Shown: positions 19,170 through 28,832, counted from the first letter of the stretch. The stretch is DNA of 64,000 nucleotides from Chelatococcus albus (GCF_030067675.1 NZ_JASJEV010000002.1:356576-420575); one strand, 5' to 3'. Notes: generated by a model not told the origin, from the sequence alone. Program-made: numbers and translations.

Positions 19170-20147
19170 TCAGATCCGCTCGTCGCCGTTGACGAAAGCC
19201 TCGATGATGTGGCGGGCGATCGCCACCGGCGGCGGGGCGGTCAGGCCCTCCGCATGCGTTCCGTCCAGCATGGCGGAGGCGGCCTCGCGCGAGAACCAGC
19301 GCGCATCCTCGAATTCAAGCCGGTCGACCACAAGCTCCTCGTCGAGTGCCTCGGCGAGGCAACCGATCATGAGCGAGGACGGGAATGGCCAGGGCTGGGA
19401 GGCGAGGTAGCGGACCTTGCCGGTGCGGATGCCCGCCTCCTCCATCAGCTCGCGCCGCACCGCATCCTCCACCGTCTCGCCCGGCTCGACGAAGCCGGCG
19501 AGGCAGGAATAGGTGCCGGGTGCAAAGCGCGCCTGCCGTCCCAGGAGGCAGCGCTCGCCACGCACGGCGAGCATGATGACGACAGGGTCGACGCGCGGGA
19601 AATGCTGCGCGCGGCAGGCCGCGCAGTCCCGCCGCCAGCCGCCCGCGGCGGGCGCGGAGCGGGCGCCGCAGTTGGCGCAGAAGCGGTGGCGCTGGTGCCA
19701 GTGGAGGAGTGCCTTCGCCTCCCCGAGCGGTCCCACCTCGCGGGCCGGCAGGAGGCCCTGGACGGCGATGGAGCGCAGGTCGACGACGGCGAGGTCGGCA
19801 CGGGCCTTCAGGGGCTCGGCCTCGGCCGCCGGCAGGAGCGTCGCGAAGAGCGGCGTGCCGTCGATCGTGCCGAGGAAGGGAACCTCGGCGATCTCGCCGA
19901 GCGCAGCCGCCTCTGCAAGGGAGAAGCGCGCATCGAAGCCATCTCGGGCGCGCCTCAATACGGGGATCTCGCCGGCGATGACGAAGGTGCGCGCGTCGCC
20001 GCGCCGGTAGAGCGCTTCGATCTCCTCCGGCCGTTCGCGGCGCTCGGAGTGGCGTTCGAGCGGATTGTCGGCGAAACCGGTTGCGGCGGACCGCTCGGGC
20101 CGGCGAAAGGGGATGGCCTCGGCGGCAGCGCTCGGGTTCAGCTTCAT
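19170..20147 (-). CDS. nudC: NAD(+) diphosphatase / RNA deNADding Nudix hydrolase
   Basis: 325 residues. Zinc ribbon with four cysteines (CANCG ... CAAC, near residues 160-180), then the Nudix box GFVEPGETVEDAVRRELMEE in the C-terminal half, and the NudC-specific SQPWPFPSSLM motif after it. These three together identify NudC, which hydrolyses NADH/NAD and removes NAD caps from RNA. The N-terminal domain is the less conserved NUDIX-like fold. Start at 20147 (MKLNPSAAAEAIPF). It ends 42 bases from the converging GNAT gene and lies 16 bases downstream of the HIT gene on the same strand. Confidence 0.93.
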   Translation of the reverse strand: MKLNPSAAAEAIPFRRPERSAATGFADNPLERHSERRERPEEIEALYRRGDARTFVIAGEIPVLRRARDGFDARFSLAEAAALGEIAEVPFLGTIDGTPLFATLLPAAEAEPLKARADLAVVDLRSIAVQGLLPAREVGPLGEAKALLHWHQRHRFCANCGARSAPAAGGWRRDCAACRAQHFPRVDPVVIMLAVRGERCLLGRQARFAPGTYSCLAGFVEPGETVEDAVRRELMEEAGIRTGKVRYLASQPWPFPSSLMIGCLAEALDEELVVDRLEFEDARWFSREAASAMLDGTHAEGLTAPPPVAIARHIIEAFVNGDERI

Positions 20148-20163
20148 GGCTCTTTCCGGGAGA

Positions 20164-20595
20164 TCAGGCGAGCCCGACGGCGCGGGCGAGGTCGGTGACG
20201 AAGGCGTCGCGCACGGCCGCTTCGTACGGCTCCGGGCCGCCGATGCCCCAGACGGGCTTGGGCCAGGCGGCGTCTTGCGTGAAGCGTGCGATGACGTGGA
20301 CATGGAGCTGCGGCACCATGTTGCCGAGAGCGGCGACGTTCAGCTTGTCCGGGCTCACGAGGTCGCGCAGGGCGCAGGCCACCGTGCGGATTTCGGTGAG
20401 GAGAGTGGCGGCGTCGATCTCGTCGAGATCGATGAGGTCGCGCATGCCGGGGCGCCGCGGAACCAGGATCACCCACGGGAAACGGGCGTCGTTCATGAGG
20501 AGCAGGCGCGACAGGCCGAGGTCGCCGATCGGCATGGTATCGGCGGCGAGACGCGAATCGAGGGCGAAATCGGAGGAAACATCGGACTCGGACAT
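20164..20595 (-). CDS. HIT domain protein (diadenosine tetraphosphate hydrolase type)
   Basis: 143 residues from MSESDVSSDF. The histidine triad reads HVHVIARF near residue 105, preceded by LNVAALGNMVPQLH. This is the proteobacterial HIT branch with a one-residue variation of HxHxHxx, where the last His is replaced by Ala-Arg (H-V-H-V-I), so it may be a weaker or altered nucleotidyl hydrolase. Sixteen bases separate it from nudC; both act on nucleotide-derived metabolites and could form a small sanitation operon. The longer upstream frame overlaps the SRP RNA region and is not used. Confidence 0.85.
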   Translation of the reverse strand: MSESDVSSDFALDSRLAADTMPIGDLGLSRLLLMNDARFPWVILVPRRPGMRDLIDLDEIDAATLLTEIRTVACALRDLVSPDKLNVAALGNMVPQLHVHVIARFTQDAAWPKPVWGIGGPEPYEAAVRDAFVTDLARAVGLA

Positions 20596-20693
20596 GCCCG
20601 CGACGGTAATCGAGCGGGCAGGACTTTGCACGTCCCCATGACGCATGCACGCTACGCCTTGCGTCCGGCCTCCCTTTCCCCGATATAGGGGGC

Positions 20694-20787
20694 GGGAGGT
20701 TGGCGTTGGACGTTCCACTCGCCAACCGGGTCAGGTCCGGAAGGAAGCAGCCCTAACGAGACCGGGCGGGTCTTCGTCCAGCCTCCC
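20694..20787 (+). ncRNA. ffs: Small SRP RNA (4.5S RNA)
   Basis: About 94 nucleotides. The universally conserved domain IV is present: GGTCAGGTCCGGAAGGAAGC then AGCCCTAACGAG. The ends pair (GGGAGG at 20694-20699 with CCTCCC at 20782-20787) to close the hairpin. The RNA binds Ffh to target nascent membrane proteins to the Sec translocon. Position just upstream of dnaX is the standard alphaproteobacterial arrangement. Confidence 0.96.
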
Positions 20788-20927
20788 ACCTGCCGCATGC
20801 AGAGCATGCGAAACGACCGGGGCGTGCGCTCGGGCAAGCCGCAGCATGCGCGGTCGCTGCCCCGCCGGCGGTTCCGATCCGCGCCGGTGGCGCCGTGCCT
20901 CCCCGCCGCTCGTCGAGAACCGCGCCG

Positions 20928-22811
20928 ATGGACGATACGCCTTCCGTGGAGCCCGCAGCCGAACCCGCCGATGCGCCAGGGCTGCCGGGCTTCGTGCCGG
21001 CTCCGCGCGCCGCGGCGACCGCTCCCTATCGCGTTCTTGCCCGCAAGTACCGGCCGAGGAGCTTCGAGGACCTGATCGGCCAGGAGGCCATGGTCCGCAC
21101 CCTGTCGAACGCCTTCGATACCGGACGCATCCCGCAGGCCTGGATGCTCACCGGGGTGCGTGGCGTGGGCAAGACGACGACTGCGCGCATCCTCGCCCGC
21201 GGCCTCAATTACGAGCTGCCGGACGGCAGCGGCGGGCCGACGATCCACATGCCCGTGCTCGGCGTGCACTGCGAGGCCATCATGGAATCGCGGCACGTGG
21301 ACGTGCTCGAGATGGACGCCGCGTCGCACACCGGCATCGACGACGTGCGCCAGATCATCGACGGTATCCGCTATGCCCCGACCTCGGCGCGCTACAAGGT
21401 CTACATCATCGACGAGGTTCACATGCTCTCGGAGAAGGCGTTCAACGCCTTCCTGAAGACGCTGGAGGAGCCGCCGCCGCACGCGAAGTTCGTCTTCGCC
21501 ACCACCGAGATCCGCAAGGTTCCGGTCACCATCCTGTCGCGCTGCCAGCGCTTCGACCTGCGCCGCATCGACCCGGGCGTGCTCGTCGCGCACCTCGATC
21601 GCATCTGCGCCGCCGAGGGCGTCGCGGTGGAGGACGAGGCGCTCGCGCTCATCGCCCGGGCGGCGGAAGGCTCGGCTCGCGACGCGCTGTCGCTCCTCGA
21701 TCAGGCCATCGCGCACGGCGCCGGTCACGTCGGCGTGGAGGCGGTACGCGCGATGCTCGGCCTCGCCGACCGCGCCCGCATCATCGACATGTTCGAGGCG
21801 GTGATGCGCGGTGACCTGGCTGGCGCGCTGGCCGAGCTCAAGTGGCAATATGATTCGGGCGCCGACCCCGCGGTCATCCTCACCGACCTTGCAAGCTTCA
21901 CGCATCTCGTCACACGCCTGAAGCTCGTGCCGGAGGCGGGCAAGGATCCGGCCCTGACGGATGCCGAGCGCCGGCGCGGCGGCGATTTCGCCGGGCGGCT
22001 GTCGATCCGCGCCCTGTCGCGCGCCTGGCAGATCCTGACGAAGGGCCTGTCCGAGGTGCAGGCAGCTCCCCGGCCGATCGCCGCGGCGGAGATGCTCCTC
22101 GTGCGTCTCGTCTATGCCGCCGAACTGCCCACGCCGGACGAGGCGCTGCGCCAATTGCGCGACGGCGGCCTTGGTGGTGGTGCGGGGCAGGGCGGGGCCT
22201 CCGCCGCATCGGGCCCCGGGCCGCAGGCGCTCGCCCGCCCACGCCCGATGCTCGCCATTTCCTCCGGCGGAGGGGGGGCTGCGGCTGCGCCGATTGCGGT
22301 GCGCGCCGAGGCCGGCGCGCAGCCGCAAGGCCAGACCGCCGTCCGCCTCGCCCGGTTCGAGGACGTGGTGGCGCTTGCCGGCGAGAAGCGCGACATCGGC
22401 ATCAAGATGGCGCTGGAGCGCGACGTGCGCCTCGTGCATTTCGAGGAGGGGCAGATCGAATTCGCCCTCGCCGATGGGGCGAGCAAGTCGCTTGCCGGCG
22501 ATCTCGCCCGGCGCCTGCAGGAGTGGACGGGCCGACGCTGGGTGGTGGCCGTCTCTTCGCAGGAGGGGGCGCCGACGCTGCACGAGATGGCTCAGGTCCG
22601 GGCGGAGGAGCGGCTGTCCGACGCCGCCTCGCATGCGCTGGTCAAGGCGGTGCTCGCCCGCTTTCCCGGAGCCACCATCGTCGACGTGCGCGACGTGAGG
22701 CAGGAGGAGCCGCCGGCAGAACATGCTCCGCCGTCCGGCGAGCCGGGCGAGCTCTCTGACGCCGATCTCGCGGCCGGGGCCGGCTCGGGCTATACGGACG
22801 ATGATTTCTGA
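20928..22811 (+). CDS. dnaX: DNA polymerase III subunit gamma/tau (clamp loader)
   Basis: 627 residues from MDDTPSVEPA. After a short acidic leader the AAA+ domain starts at PYRVLARKYRP. Walker A is GVRGVGKTTTA near residue 82, Walker B/DExH is IIDEVHML and sensor 1 includes LSRCQRF. The four-cysteine zinc module of E. coli DnaX is replaced by a loop with only one cysteine (VLGVHCEAIMESRH), as is usual in this bacterial class. Domain III and a long Gly/Ala-rich tau tail follow, ending ADLAAGAGSGYTDDDF. It loads the beta clamp and couples polymerases at the fork. Confidence 0.96.
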   Translation: MDDTPSVEPAAEPADAPGLPGFVPAPRAAATAPYRVLARKYRPRSFEDLIGQEAMVRTLSNAFDTGRIPQAWMLTGVRGVGKTTTARILARGLNYELPDGSGGPTIHMPVLGVHCEAIMESRHVDVLEMDAASHTGIDDVRQIIDGIRYAPTSARYKVYIIDEVHMLSEKAFNAFLKTLEEPPPHAKFVFATTEIRKVPVTILSRCQRFDLRRIDPGVLVAHLDRICAAEGVAVEDEALALIARAAEGSARDALSLLDQAIAHGAGHVGVEAVRAMLGLADRARIIDMFEAVMRGDLAGALAELKWQYDSGADPAVILTDLASFTHLVTRLKLVPEAGKDPALTDAERRRGGDFAGRLSIRALSRAWQILTKGLSEVQAAPRPIAAAEMLLVRLVYAAELPTPDEALRQLRDGGLGGGAGQGGASAASGPGPQALARPRPMLAISSGGGGAAAAPIAVRAEAGAQPQGQTAVRLARFEDVVALAGEKRDIGIKMALERDVRLVHFEEGQIEFALADGASKSLAGDLARRLQEWTGRRWVVAVSSQEGAPTLHEMAQVRAEERLSDAASHALVKAVLARFPGATIVDVRDVRQEEPPAEHAPPSGEPGELSDADLAAGAGSGYTDDDF

Positions 22812-22900
22812 CGAATCCCGCGCCGACGCGGGCTCGGGAATGATGCCGGAAGATGGTGCCACCCTTGGGAGCGCACCATGTTCAAACGATTGGAATCATT

Positions 22901-22946
22901 CAACGTTCCTGTCATTGGGTGGGAGCGTCCAATGGCAGGGACGTTG
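22901..22946 (+). repeat. Long 18-bp hairpin directly upstream of ybaB
   Basis: CAACGTTCCTGTCATTGG and CCAATGGCAGGGACGTTG form an 18-bp stem (16 Watson-Crick, 2 G-U in RNA) with a ten-base loop. The stem ends 17 bases before the ybaB ATG, leaving the ribosome site (GGGAGAAG) free. No T-run follows. It could terminate or attenuate dnaX read-through, act as a protein operator, or be a palindromic repeat element. Confidence 0.75.
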
Positions 22947-22963
22947 ATCCGGGAGAAGCGACC

Positions 22964-23284
22964 ATGCGCGACATCATGGGCCTGATGAAGCAGGCGCAGG
23001 CCATGCAGCAGAAGATGGCCGACATCCAGGCCGAACTCGACAATATGGAGGTCGAGGGCTCCGCCGGTGGCGGCGCCGTCACCATCAAGATGACGGCGAA
23101 GGGCGCGATGAAGGCCGTGTCGATCGATCCGAGCCTGCTCAACCCCGACGAGAAGGAGATCGTCGAGGATCTCATCGTGGCGGCTGCCAACGACGCGCGG
23201 GGCAAGGCCGAACGGCTGATGCAGGAGCGCATGGCCGAACTGACGAAGGGCCTCCCGCTTCCGCCCGGCCTGAAGCTCTTCTGA
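22964..23284 (+). CDS. ybaB: YbaB/EbfC nucleoid-associated protein
   Basis: 106 residues. Starts MRDIMGLMKQAQAMQQKMADIQAEL, the amphipathic dimerisation helix of the family, and contains the central DLIVAAANDARGKAERLM helix. The fold is a small DNA-binding dimer with tweezers-like arms. The dnaX-ybaB-recR order is conserved across bacteria, so it is probably co-transcribed. A GGGAGAAG ribosome site lies seven bases upstream, after a striking hairpin. Exact physiological role is not established for alphaproteobacteria. Confidence 0.94.
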   Translation: MRDIMGLMKQAQAMQQKMADIQAELDNMEVEGSAGGGAVTIKMTAKGAMKAVSIDPSLLNPDEKEIVEDLIVAAANDARGKAERLMQERMAELTKGLPLPPGLKLF

Positions 23285-23390
23285 GGCGCCGGGCACATCG
23301 GCAGCGAGCCGGCCCGAGGACGTTCCGCCTGCTTGCGAGGGCGACGGCGGGATCTGGCCCGCCCGTATCCTCGCGTGATGGAAACCGGCG

Positions 23391-23993
23391 ATGCCCGCAG
23401 CCATTGGCCCCGAGATCGAACGCCTGATCCAGCTCCTTGCGCGCCTGCCGGGGCTCGGTCCCCGTTCGGCCCGGCGTGCAGCGCTGCATCTCATCAAGAA
23501 GCGCGAGCAGCTCCTGTCGCCGCTCGCCGAGGCCGTGCGCGTGGCGGCGGAGCGTGTCGTCACCTGCTCGGCCTGCGGCAATGTCGATACCTGCGATCCC
23601 TGCAGCATCTGCCGCGACGACCGGCGCGACGCTTCCATCCTCGTCGTCGTTGAGGATGTGTCGGACCTCTGGGCGCTGGAGCGGGCGGGCGCCATCAACG
23701 CGCGCTACCACGTGCTCGGCGGCGTGCTCTCGGCGCTCGACGGCGTGCGGCCGCAGGACCTGAGCCTCGACAAGCTCCTGGCGCGGGCGGCGGACCCCGC
23801 GGTGAAGGAAGTGATCCTGGCGCTCAACGCCACGGTCGACGGCCAGACGACCGCCCACTACGTCACCGATCTCCTCGCGAGCCTGTCGGTCAAGGTGACG
23901 CGGCTCGCCCACGGCGTACCCGTCGGTGGCGAGCTCGATTATCTCGACGAGGGCACGCTCTCGGCCGCCATCCGGCAGCGGACAACGTTCTAG
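23391..23993 (+). CDS. recR: Recombination mediator protein RecR
   Basis: 200 residues, normal length. Domains in order: N-terminal helix-hairpin-helix ([19 protein letters not shown], residues 14-32), a four-cysteine zinc finger (CSAC...CDPC, near residues 60-74), the Toprim domain with [13 protein letters not shown] near 85-97, and the C-terminal [17 protein letters not shown]alker B-like segment. With RecF/RecO it loads RecA onto SSB-coated gaps. It follows ybaB by 106 bases. Confidence 0.96.
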   Translation: MPAAIGPEIERLIQLLARLPGLGPRSARRAALHLIKKREQLLSPLAEAVRVAAERVVTCSACGNVDTCDPCSICRDDRRDASILVVVEDVSDLWALERAGAINARYHVLGGVLSALDGVRPQDLSLDKLLARAADPAVKEVILALNATVDGQTTAHYVTDLLASLSVKVTRLAHGVPVGGELDYLDEGTLSAAIRQRTTF

Positions 23994-24025
23994 ATCGCCA
24001 TCCGCCCCGCATCGTCTGCCACGAT

Positions 24026-24057
24026 GGACCCGCGGCAAGGACCTGCGCCGCGGGTCC
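24026..24057. terminator. Hairpin between convergent recR and the secreted-repeat gene
   Basis: GGACCCGCGGC and GCCGCGGGTCC pair perfectly (11 bp) with a ten-base loop. It lies in the gap between two convergent genes, so it could serve both. T-runs are absent on either side, so intrinsic termination would be weak. Confidence 0.55.
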
Positions 24058-24065
24058 GCTTCGCC

Positions 24066-24455
24066 TCACGGCTTGGCGATGTGCCAGACATTGTTCACGC
24101 CATCGCCCGTTGCATCGCCGGGCTTGGTGTCCTTGGCCCAGGTGTAGAGCGGCTTGCCGTCGTAGGCCCATTGCAGGGAGCCGTCGTCGCGCTGGACGAG
24201 ACTCCAGGCGCCCGAGGCCTTGGCGCCGGCGGAGGCCGTGAAGGGCGGCCAGTTCTTGGCACAGTCGCCCGTGCAGTTGGATTTACCGGCGGTATCCCTG
24301 TCGAAGACATAGAGGGTCATGCCCCTGGCATCGACATAGGCCTTGCCCTTCGCCGTCTCGGCGACCCTGGCCGGGGCGGCGCCCTGGGCGAGGGCCGCCG
24401 GGGCCGCGAGCGTGGCAGCGGCGAGCATGGCCGCCGCAGCGAGCGTCTTGATCAT
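24066..24455 (-). CDS. Secreted protein with lipoprotein-repeat (PF03640-type) domain
   Basis: 129 residues. Signal peptide MIKTLAAAAMLAAATLAAPAALA with a probable cleavage after ALA. The mature part has two copies of the short repeat typical of COG4315/PF03640 proteins: GMTLYVFDRDTAGKSNCTGDCAKNW (in two parts) and GKPLYTWAKDTKPGD. Two cysteines (CTGDC) may form a disulfide. No lipobox is visible, so it is probably soluble in the periplasm. Molecular function of the family is unknown. Confidence 0.8.
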   Translation of the reverse strand: MIKTLAAAAMLAAATLAAPAALAQGAAPARVAETAKGKAYVDARGMTLYVFDRDTAGKSNCTGDCAKNWPPFTASAGAKASGAWSLVQRDDGSLQWAYDGKPLYTWAKDTKPGDATGDGVNNVWHIAKP

Positions 24456-24550
24456 AGAGTCGTCTTCCTCTTCGCAAGGCCCCATGGGAGGCCCGAGGGA
24501 TTGAACACCATGGCACCGTCGTTGTTCCCGCCCTGCCGGCGGTGCGTGCC

Positions 24551-25726
24551 TCACTCCGCGGCGCGCAGCGCCTGTCCGACTGCGGCGGGCCGTGCCGCGT
24601 CGCCCCTGTCTTCGAACTCCAGCGCCTCGATCCGCTCGCCGCGCTTCACGATCTTGTCGGCGGAAATCTTGATCTGGCCGACATCGTCCTGCGCCTGGCG
24701 GAAATGTGCGTCGAGCTTGGCGACGCGGTCGCCGAGGCGGCCCACGTCATCGAGCAGGCGGCGCACCTCCACCTGGATCTTCTGCGCCTCCTCGCGCATG
24801 CGCGCATCGCGCACGAGCGCCTGCATGACCTGGATGGCGAGCGCCAGCAGCGAGGGCGAGACGATGACGACGCGGGCGCGGTGGGCGCGCTGCACGACGT
24901 CCTCGAAATGCTCCTGCAGGTCGGCGTAGATGGCCTCCGACGGCACGAAGAGCAGCGCCATGTCCTGCGTCTCGCCGGGCAGAAGATATTTCTCGGCGAT
25001 GTCCCTCACATGGGCCGTGACGTCCGCCTTGACGCGCTGCGCCGCCTGCCGGCGCGTCTCCTCGCTCGGCGCCTCGCGGAAGGCGATGAAGCCCTCGAGC
25101 GGGAACTTGGCATCGATGACGAGCGGATGGTCGCCGGGCAGGCGCACGAGGCAGTCCGGCCGGCGGCCGTTCTTCAGCGTGGCCTGGAACTCGTAGGCGC
25201 CGGCCGGCAGGCCGTCGCGCACGATCGCCTCCATGCGTCCCTGGCCGTAGGCGCCGCGGGCCTGCTTGTTGGCAAGGATGTCCTTGAGGCCCACGACCTC
25301 GCCGGTCAGATCGGTCAGGTTCTTCTGTGCGGCGTCGATGACAGCGAGGCGTTCGTTGAGCCTGGCGAGGTTCTCGACCGTCTGGCGCGAGGTGGCCTCG
25401 AGCCCCTGACCGACGCGGTGCTGCAGCCCGTCCAGGCGCTCGGTGATGAAGCGGGCGAGATCGCCCTGGCGTGTGCCGAAGATCTCGGCCACCGTTTGCA
25501 TGCGTCCCGTCATCTCGGCCTGCAGGCGCGCAAGCTCGGCCATCTTGTCATCCATCTCGCGGGCGCGCTCGGCAGCGGCGGCGGCCTCGAGCACGCGCTC
25601 GTGCCAGCCGCGCGCCAGCATGACGGCAAGGGCGGCGAGGAGCGCGACGGCTGCGAGGCCGAGGCCGAGGGTGGCCTCGGCAAGGGTGACGGCGCGGCCG
25701 GCGATGACGAGGAGCGTATCGTTCAT
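24551..25726 (-). CDS. rmuC: DNA recombination protein RmuC
   Basis: 391 residues. A single N-terminal membrane helix (about 15-38), a long coiled coil (about 40-150), then the RmuC nuclease-like core with YEFQATLKNGRRPDCLVRLP, LVIDAKFPLEGF and a second coiled coil before the C-terminus. The PD-(D/E)XK-like residues Asp and Lys of VIDAKF are present. The family suppresses inversions at short repeats. It starts at 25726, divergent from def with a 90-base shared promoter region. Confidence 0.9.
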   Translation of the reverse strand: MNDTLLVIAGRAVTLAEATLGLGLAAVALLAALAVMLARGWHERVLEAAAAAERAREMDDKMAELARLQAEMTGRMQTVAEIFGTRQGDLARFITERLDGLQHRVGQGLEATSRQTVENLARLNERLAVIDAAQKNLTDLTGEVVGLKDILANKQARGAYGQGRMEAIVRDGLPAGAYEFQATLKNGRRPDCLVRLPGDHPLVIDAKFPLEGFIAFREAPSEETRRQAAQRVKADVTAHVRDIAEKYLLPGETQDMALLFVPSEAIYADLQEHFEDVVQRAHRARVVIVSPSLLALAIQVMQALVRDARMREEAQKIQVEVRRLLDDVGRLGDRVAKLDAHFRQAQDDVGQIKISADKIVKRGERIEALEFEDRGDAARPAAVGQALRAAE

Positions 25727-25816
25727 GGGTGTCAGCCTAGCCGATTCGAGGATTGCATGCGAACATAAGCGGAACACATTGACCGCTGGCGCACAAACGC
25801 TTATCTCGCTGTCGCC

Positions 25817-26338
25817 ATGGCCATCAGACCCATCGTTCTCATTCCGGACCCGCGGCTGAAGCGCGTTTCCGAGCCCGTCGGCCCCGTCACCGACGAGATC
25901 CGGGCGCTCGCCGCCGACATGTTCGAAACCATGTACGACGCGCCGGGTATCGGACTCGCGGCGATCCAGATCGGCGTGCCCAAGCGTCTCGTCGTCATCG
26001 ACCTCGCCCGCGAGGGCGAGGAGAAACGGCCGATGGTGGTCATCGACCCGGAGATCCTCTGGACCTCGGAAGAGACGAACCTCCACGAGGAGGGCTGCCT
26101 GTCGATCCCCGAATATTACGAGGAGGTCGAACGCCCGGCGCGCGTGCGGGTGCGCTACAGGGATCTCGACGACAAGGTGCACGAGATGGAGGCGGACGGA
26201 TTGCTCGCCACCTGTCTCCAGCACGAGATCGACCATCTCAACGGCATCCTCTTCATCGACCATCTGTCGAAGCTCAAGCGCGACCGCGTCATGAAGAAAT
26301 TTGCGAAGGCGGCGCGGCGCGAGGCGCCGGTCGTCTGA
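25817..26338 (+). CDS. def: Peptide deformylase
   Basis: 173 residues. All three motifs are intact: [10 protein letters not shown] (motif 1), EGCLSIP (motif 2, metal-binding Cys) and QHEIDHLNG (motif 3, two metal-binding His and the catalytic Glu). It removes the formyl group from nascent protein N-termini. It precedes fmt by 83 bases, so formylation and deformylation genes are neighbours, then truA. Confidence 0.97.
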   Translation: MAIRPIVLIPDPRLKRVSEPVGPVTDEIRALAADMFETMYDAPGIGLAAIQIGVPKRLVVIDLAREGEEKRPMVVIDPEILWTSEETNLHEEGCLSIPEYYEEVERPARVRVRYRDLDDKVHEMEADGLLATCLQHEIDHLNGILFIDHLSKLKRDRVMKKFAKAARREAPVV

Positions 26339-26421
26339 GCCGTCCCCGTTCCGCCGACGCAGCGCGAGTTCTGAGCCATTCGCGGAGCCCGGCCGGGCTT
26401 CGCGCCGCCGGGAAGGATGCC

Positions 26422-27354
26422 ATGTCTCTTCGCATCGTCTTCATGGGCACGCCGGACTTCGCCGTGCCGACGCTCGCCGAGATCATCGGCCAGGGGCACG
26501 ATGTCGTCGCCGTCTACACGCGGGCTCCGGCGCCGGCCGGGCGCGGCATGGCAGAGCGCCCCTCGCCCGTGCAGGTGATGGCCGACCGCTTCGGCATTCC
26601 CGTCTTCACGCCGAAGACGCTGCGCGAGGAGGCGGCGCAGGAGGCCTTCCGCTCGCTCGGCGCGGACGTCGCGGTCGTCGTCGCCTACGGCCTCATCCTG
26701 CCGAAGGCGGTCCTCGAGGCGCCGGCGCTGGGCTGCCTCAACCTGCACGCCTCGCTCCTGCCGCGCTGGCGCGGCGCGGCGCCGATCCAGCGCGCCATCA
26801 TGGCAGGCGACCGGGAGACGGGCGTCGCCGTCATGAAGATGGAGGAGGGGCTCGACACCGGTCCGGTCGCCATGGTCGAGCGCGTGGCGATCGCCCCCGA
26901 CATGACGGCCGGCGAGCTGCACGACAGGCTCGCCGTCCTCGGTGCCGACCTCATGGTCAGGGCGCTCGCCGCCCTGTCGCGAGGCGCGCTCGGTTTCGTG
27001 CCCCAGGGGGAGGAGGGCGTGACCTACGCGCGCAAGATCGACAACGACGAGGCGCGCATCGACTGGTCGCGCCCGGCGCGGGAGGTGCATGACCGTGTGC
27101 GGGGCCTGTCGCCCTATCCCGGGGCCTTCTTCGAGGCCGACTTCGGCCGGGGGATGGAGCGCGTCAAGGTGTTGCGCACGGCCATTGCGGAAGGGGCGGC
27201 CGAGCCCGGCATGCTTCTCGACGAGCGTTTCACCATCGCCTGCGGCGAGGGCGCGGTGCGGCTCCTGCAGGTGCAGCGCGGCGGCAAGGGGGCCATGAGC
27301 GGCGAGGACTTCCTGCGCGGAACGCGCCTCGTGGCGAAGGTGTCGATCGCGTGA
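26422..27354 (+). CDS. fmt: Methionyl-tRNA formyltransferase
   Basis: 310 residues. The N-terminal formyltransferase domain shows the start motif [15 protein letters not shown], the catalytic [20 protein letters not shown] segment with Asn and His (near residues 110-130), and the tetrahydrofolate-binding loop. The C-terminal OB-like domain runs from about residue 210. It formylates initiator Met-tRNA with 10-formyl-THF. def, fmt and truA are in one direction with gaps of 83 and 62 bases. Confidence 0.97.
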   Translation: MSLRIVFMGTPDFAVPTLAEIIGQGHDVVAVYTRAPAPAGRGMAERPSPVQVMADRFGIPVFTPKTLREEAAQEAFRSLGADVAVVVAYGLILPKAVLEAPALGCLNLHASLLPRWRGAAPIQRAIMAGDRETGVAVMKMEEGLDTGPVAMVERVAIAPDMTAGELHDRLAVLGADLMVRALAALSRGALGFVPQGEEGVTYARKIDNDEARIDWSRPAREVHDRVRGLSPYPGAFFEADFGRGMERVKVLRTAIAEGAAEPGMLLDERFTIACGEGAVRLLQVQRGGKGAMSGEDFLRGTRLVAKVSIA

Positions 27355-27416
27355 GCGCTGTGCGGCATCGCCGCCGGCACCAGCCGGGCGCCGCCCCAGC
27401 GGCCGGGTGAGGCACC

Positions 27417-28160
27417 ATGCCCCGCTACAAGCTCGTCATCGAGTACGACGGCAGCGGCTTCGTCGGCTGGCAGTGGCAGGAGAACGGCCTGTCCGTGCAG
27501 CAGGTCGTGGAGGAGGCGATCCGGGCCTTCGCCGGTCAGCACGCCCGGGTCAATTGCGCGGGGCGCACGGATGCGGGCGTGCATGCCACGCATCAGGTCG
27601 CGCATGTCGATCTCGATCGCAACTGGCGTACCGATACAGTGCGGGACGCCACGAACGCGCATCTGAAGCTCGCCCGCGCACGTGTCGCCGTCCTTTGGGC
27701 GGAGGTCGTCGGGCCGGAGTTCGACGCCCGCCGCTCGGCCGTGAAGCGGCACTACCTCTACCGCATCCTCAACCGTCGCCCGCAGCCTGCGCTCGAAGCG
27801 GGCCACGTGTGGCACGTGCCGCGGCCGCTCGATGCGGAAGCCATGCACGAGGCCGCGCAGTTTCTCGTCGGCCGCCACGACTTCACCACCTTCCGCGCCG
27901 CCGAGTGCCAGGCGGCGAGCCCGGTGAAGACGCTCGACCGGCTCGACGTGGCGCGCACGGGCGAGGAGATCCGCATCTTCGCCTCCGCCCGCTCCTTTCT
28001 GCACCATCAGGTCCGCTCGATGACGGGATCGCTCGAGCTCGTGGGCGCCGGAAAATGGCGACCGGAGGACATGCGCCGCGCACTTCTCGCACGCGACCGC
28101 AAGGCCTGCGGCGCCATGGCGCCGGCGGCCGGGCTCTATCTCGTCGGGGTCGACTACTGA
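27417..28160 (+). CDS. truA: tRNA pseudouridine(38-40) synthase
   Basis: 247 residues. The catalytic Asp lies in [13 protein letters not shown] near residue 54. [19 protein letters not shown] start ([15 protein letters not shown]) and [11 protein letters not shown] near the C-terminus are further family motifs. It modifies U38-U40 in the anticodon arm. Its stop codon is followed at once by the stop codon of the converging membrane-protein gene, with no base between, so no separate terminator fits there. Confidence 0.96.
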   Translation: MPRYKLVIEYDGSGFVGWQWQENGLSVQQVVEEAIRAFAGQHARVNCAGRTDAGVHATHQVAHVDLDRNWRTDTVRDATNAHLKLARARVAVLWAEVVGPEFDARRSAVKRHYLYRILNRRPQPALEAGHVWHVPRPLDAEAMHEAAQFLVGRHDFTTFRAAECQAASPVKTLDRLDVARTGEEIRIFASARSFLHHQVRSMTGSLELVGAGKWRPEDMRRALLARDRKACGAMAPAAGLYLVGVDY

Positions 28161-28751
28161 TCAGCCGGTGAGGGCGTCGAAGAGGGTGGCAAGCCCGATC
28201 TCGACGGCGAAATCCGCGACGACGAGGGCCGCCGCGAGGCCGCCCGAGACGCCGAGGGTCACGCGCGCCACGAACCAGCGCAGGCGCGCCGCGATCACCA
28301 TGAAGGCAAGGGCATAGAAGGCGCCGAGCCCGGGCGTCGCGAGCCCCAGCATGACGAGCGCCATCGGCACGGCGAAGACGAAGGCGAGGAAGGCGTTCGT
28401 CCAGTTGTGCGCGACGACGAAGGGCACATAGGCGCGTTCGAGGCCCATCAGGCGCACGAAGCCGATCATGAGGAGCGGGAAGGCGCAGAACAGCACCACG
28501 TGGGCGAGTGCGAAGGATAGCGTCAGGCCGAGATGATCGGCGAGCCGCAGGCCCTCCGTGCCGAGGCCACGCTGAATGCGCTCCGAGGCGAGCGCGACGA
28601 CGGCGACCGGCAGGGTGAGGACGATGGCACCAAAGGAGCGCCAGAAGCCTTCGTAGCTGACGTCGAAGAGGCGGATGCCCTCGGCCTGGCGCTGCAGCAG
28701 CTGCCAGGACCCGCGGAGGGACCGGCTCACTTCGTCCGCTGTCAGCAGCAT
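28161..28751 (-). CDS. Integral membrane protein of unknown function
   Basis: 196 residues from MLLTADEVSRSLRGSWQLL. An N-terminal amphipathic part is followed by four to five hydrophobic segments: near residues 42-58, 78-103, 113-134, 140-155 and 165-190. It resembles uncharacterised alphaproteobacterial transporter-like proteins found beside dapE. No catalytic motif is seen. On the minus strand it lies downstream of dapE with an 81-base gap and may be co-transcribed. Confidence 0.65.
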   Translation of the reverse strand: MLLTADEVSRSLRGSWQLLQRQAEGIRLFDVSYEGFWRSFGAIVLTLPVAVVALASERIQRGLGTEGLRLADHLGLTLSFALAHVVLFCAFPLLMIGFVRLMGLERAYVPFVVAHNWTNAFLAFVFAVPMALVMLGLATPGLGAFYALAFMVIAARLRWFVARVTLGVSGGLAAALVVADFAVEIGLATLFDALTG

Positions 28752-28832
28752 ATGGAGCCTCCGCCGGTGATGCAATGCGCATAATACGAAAGTCGCACGA
28801 CCTTCGTCTAGTGCAGCGGGCCTCACGGCAGA

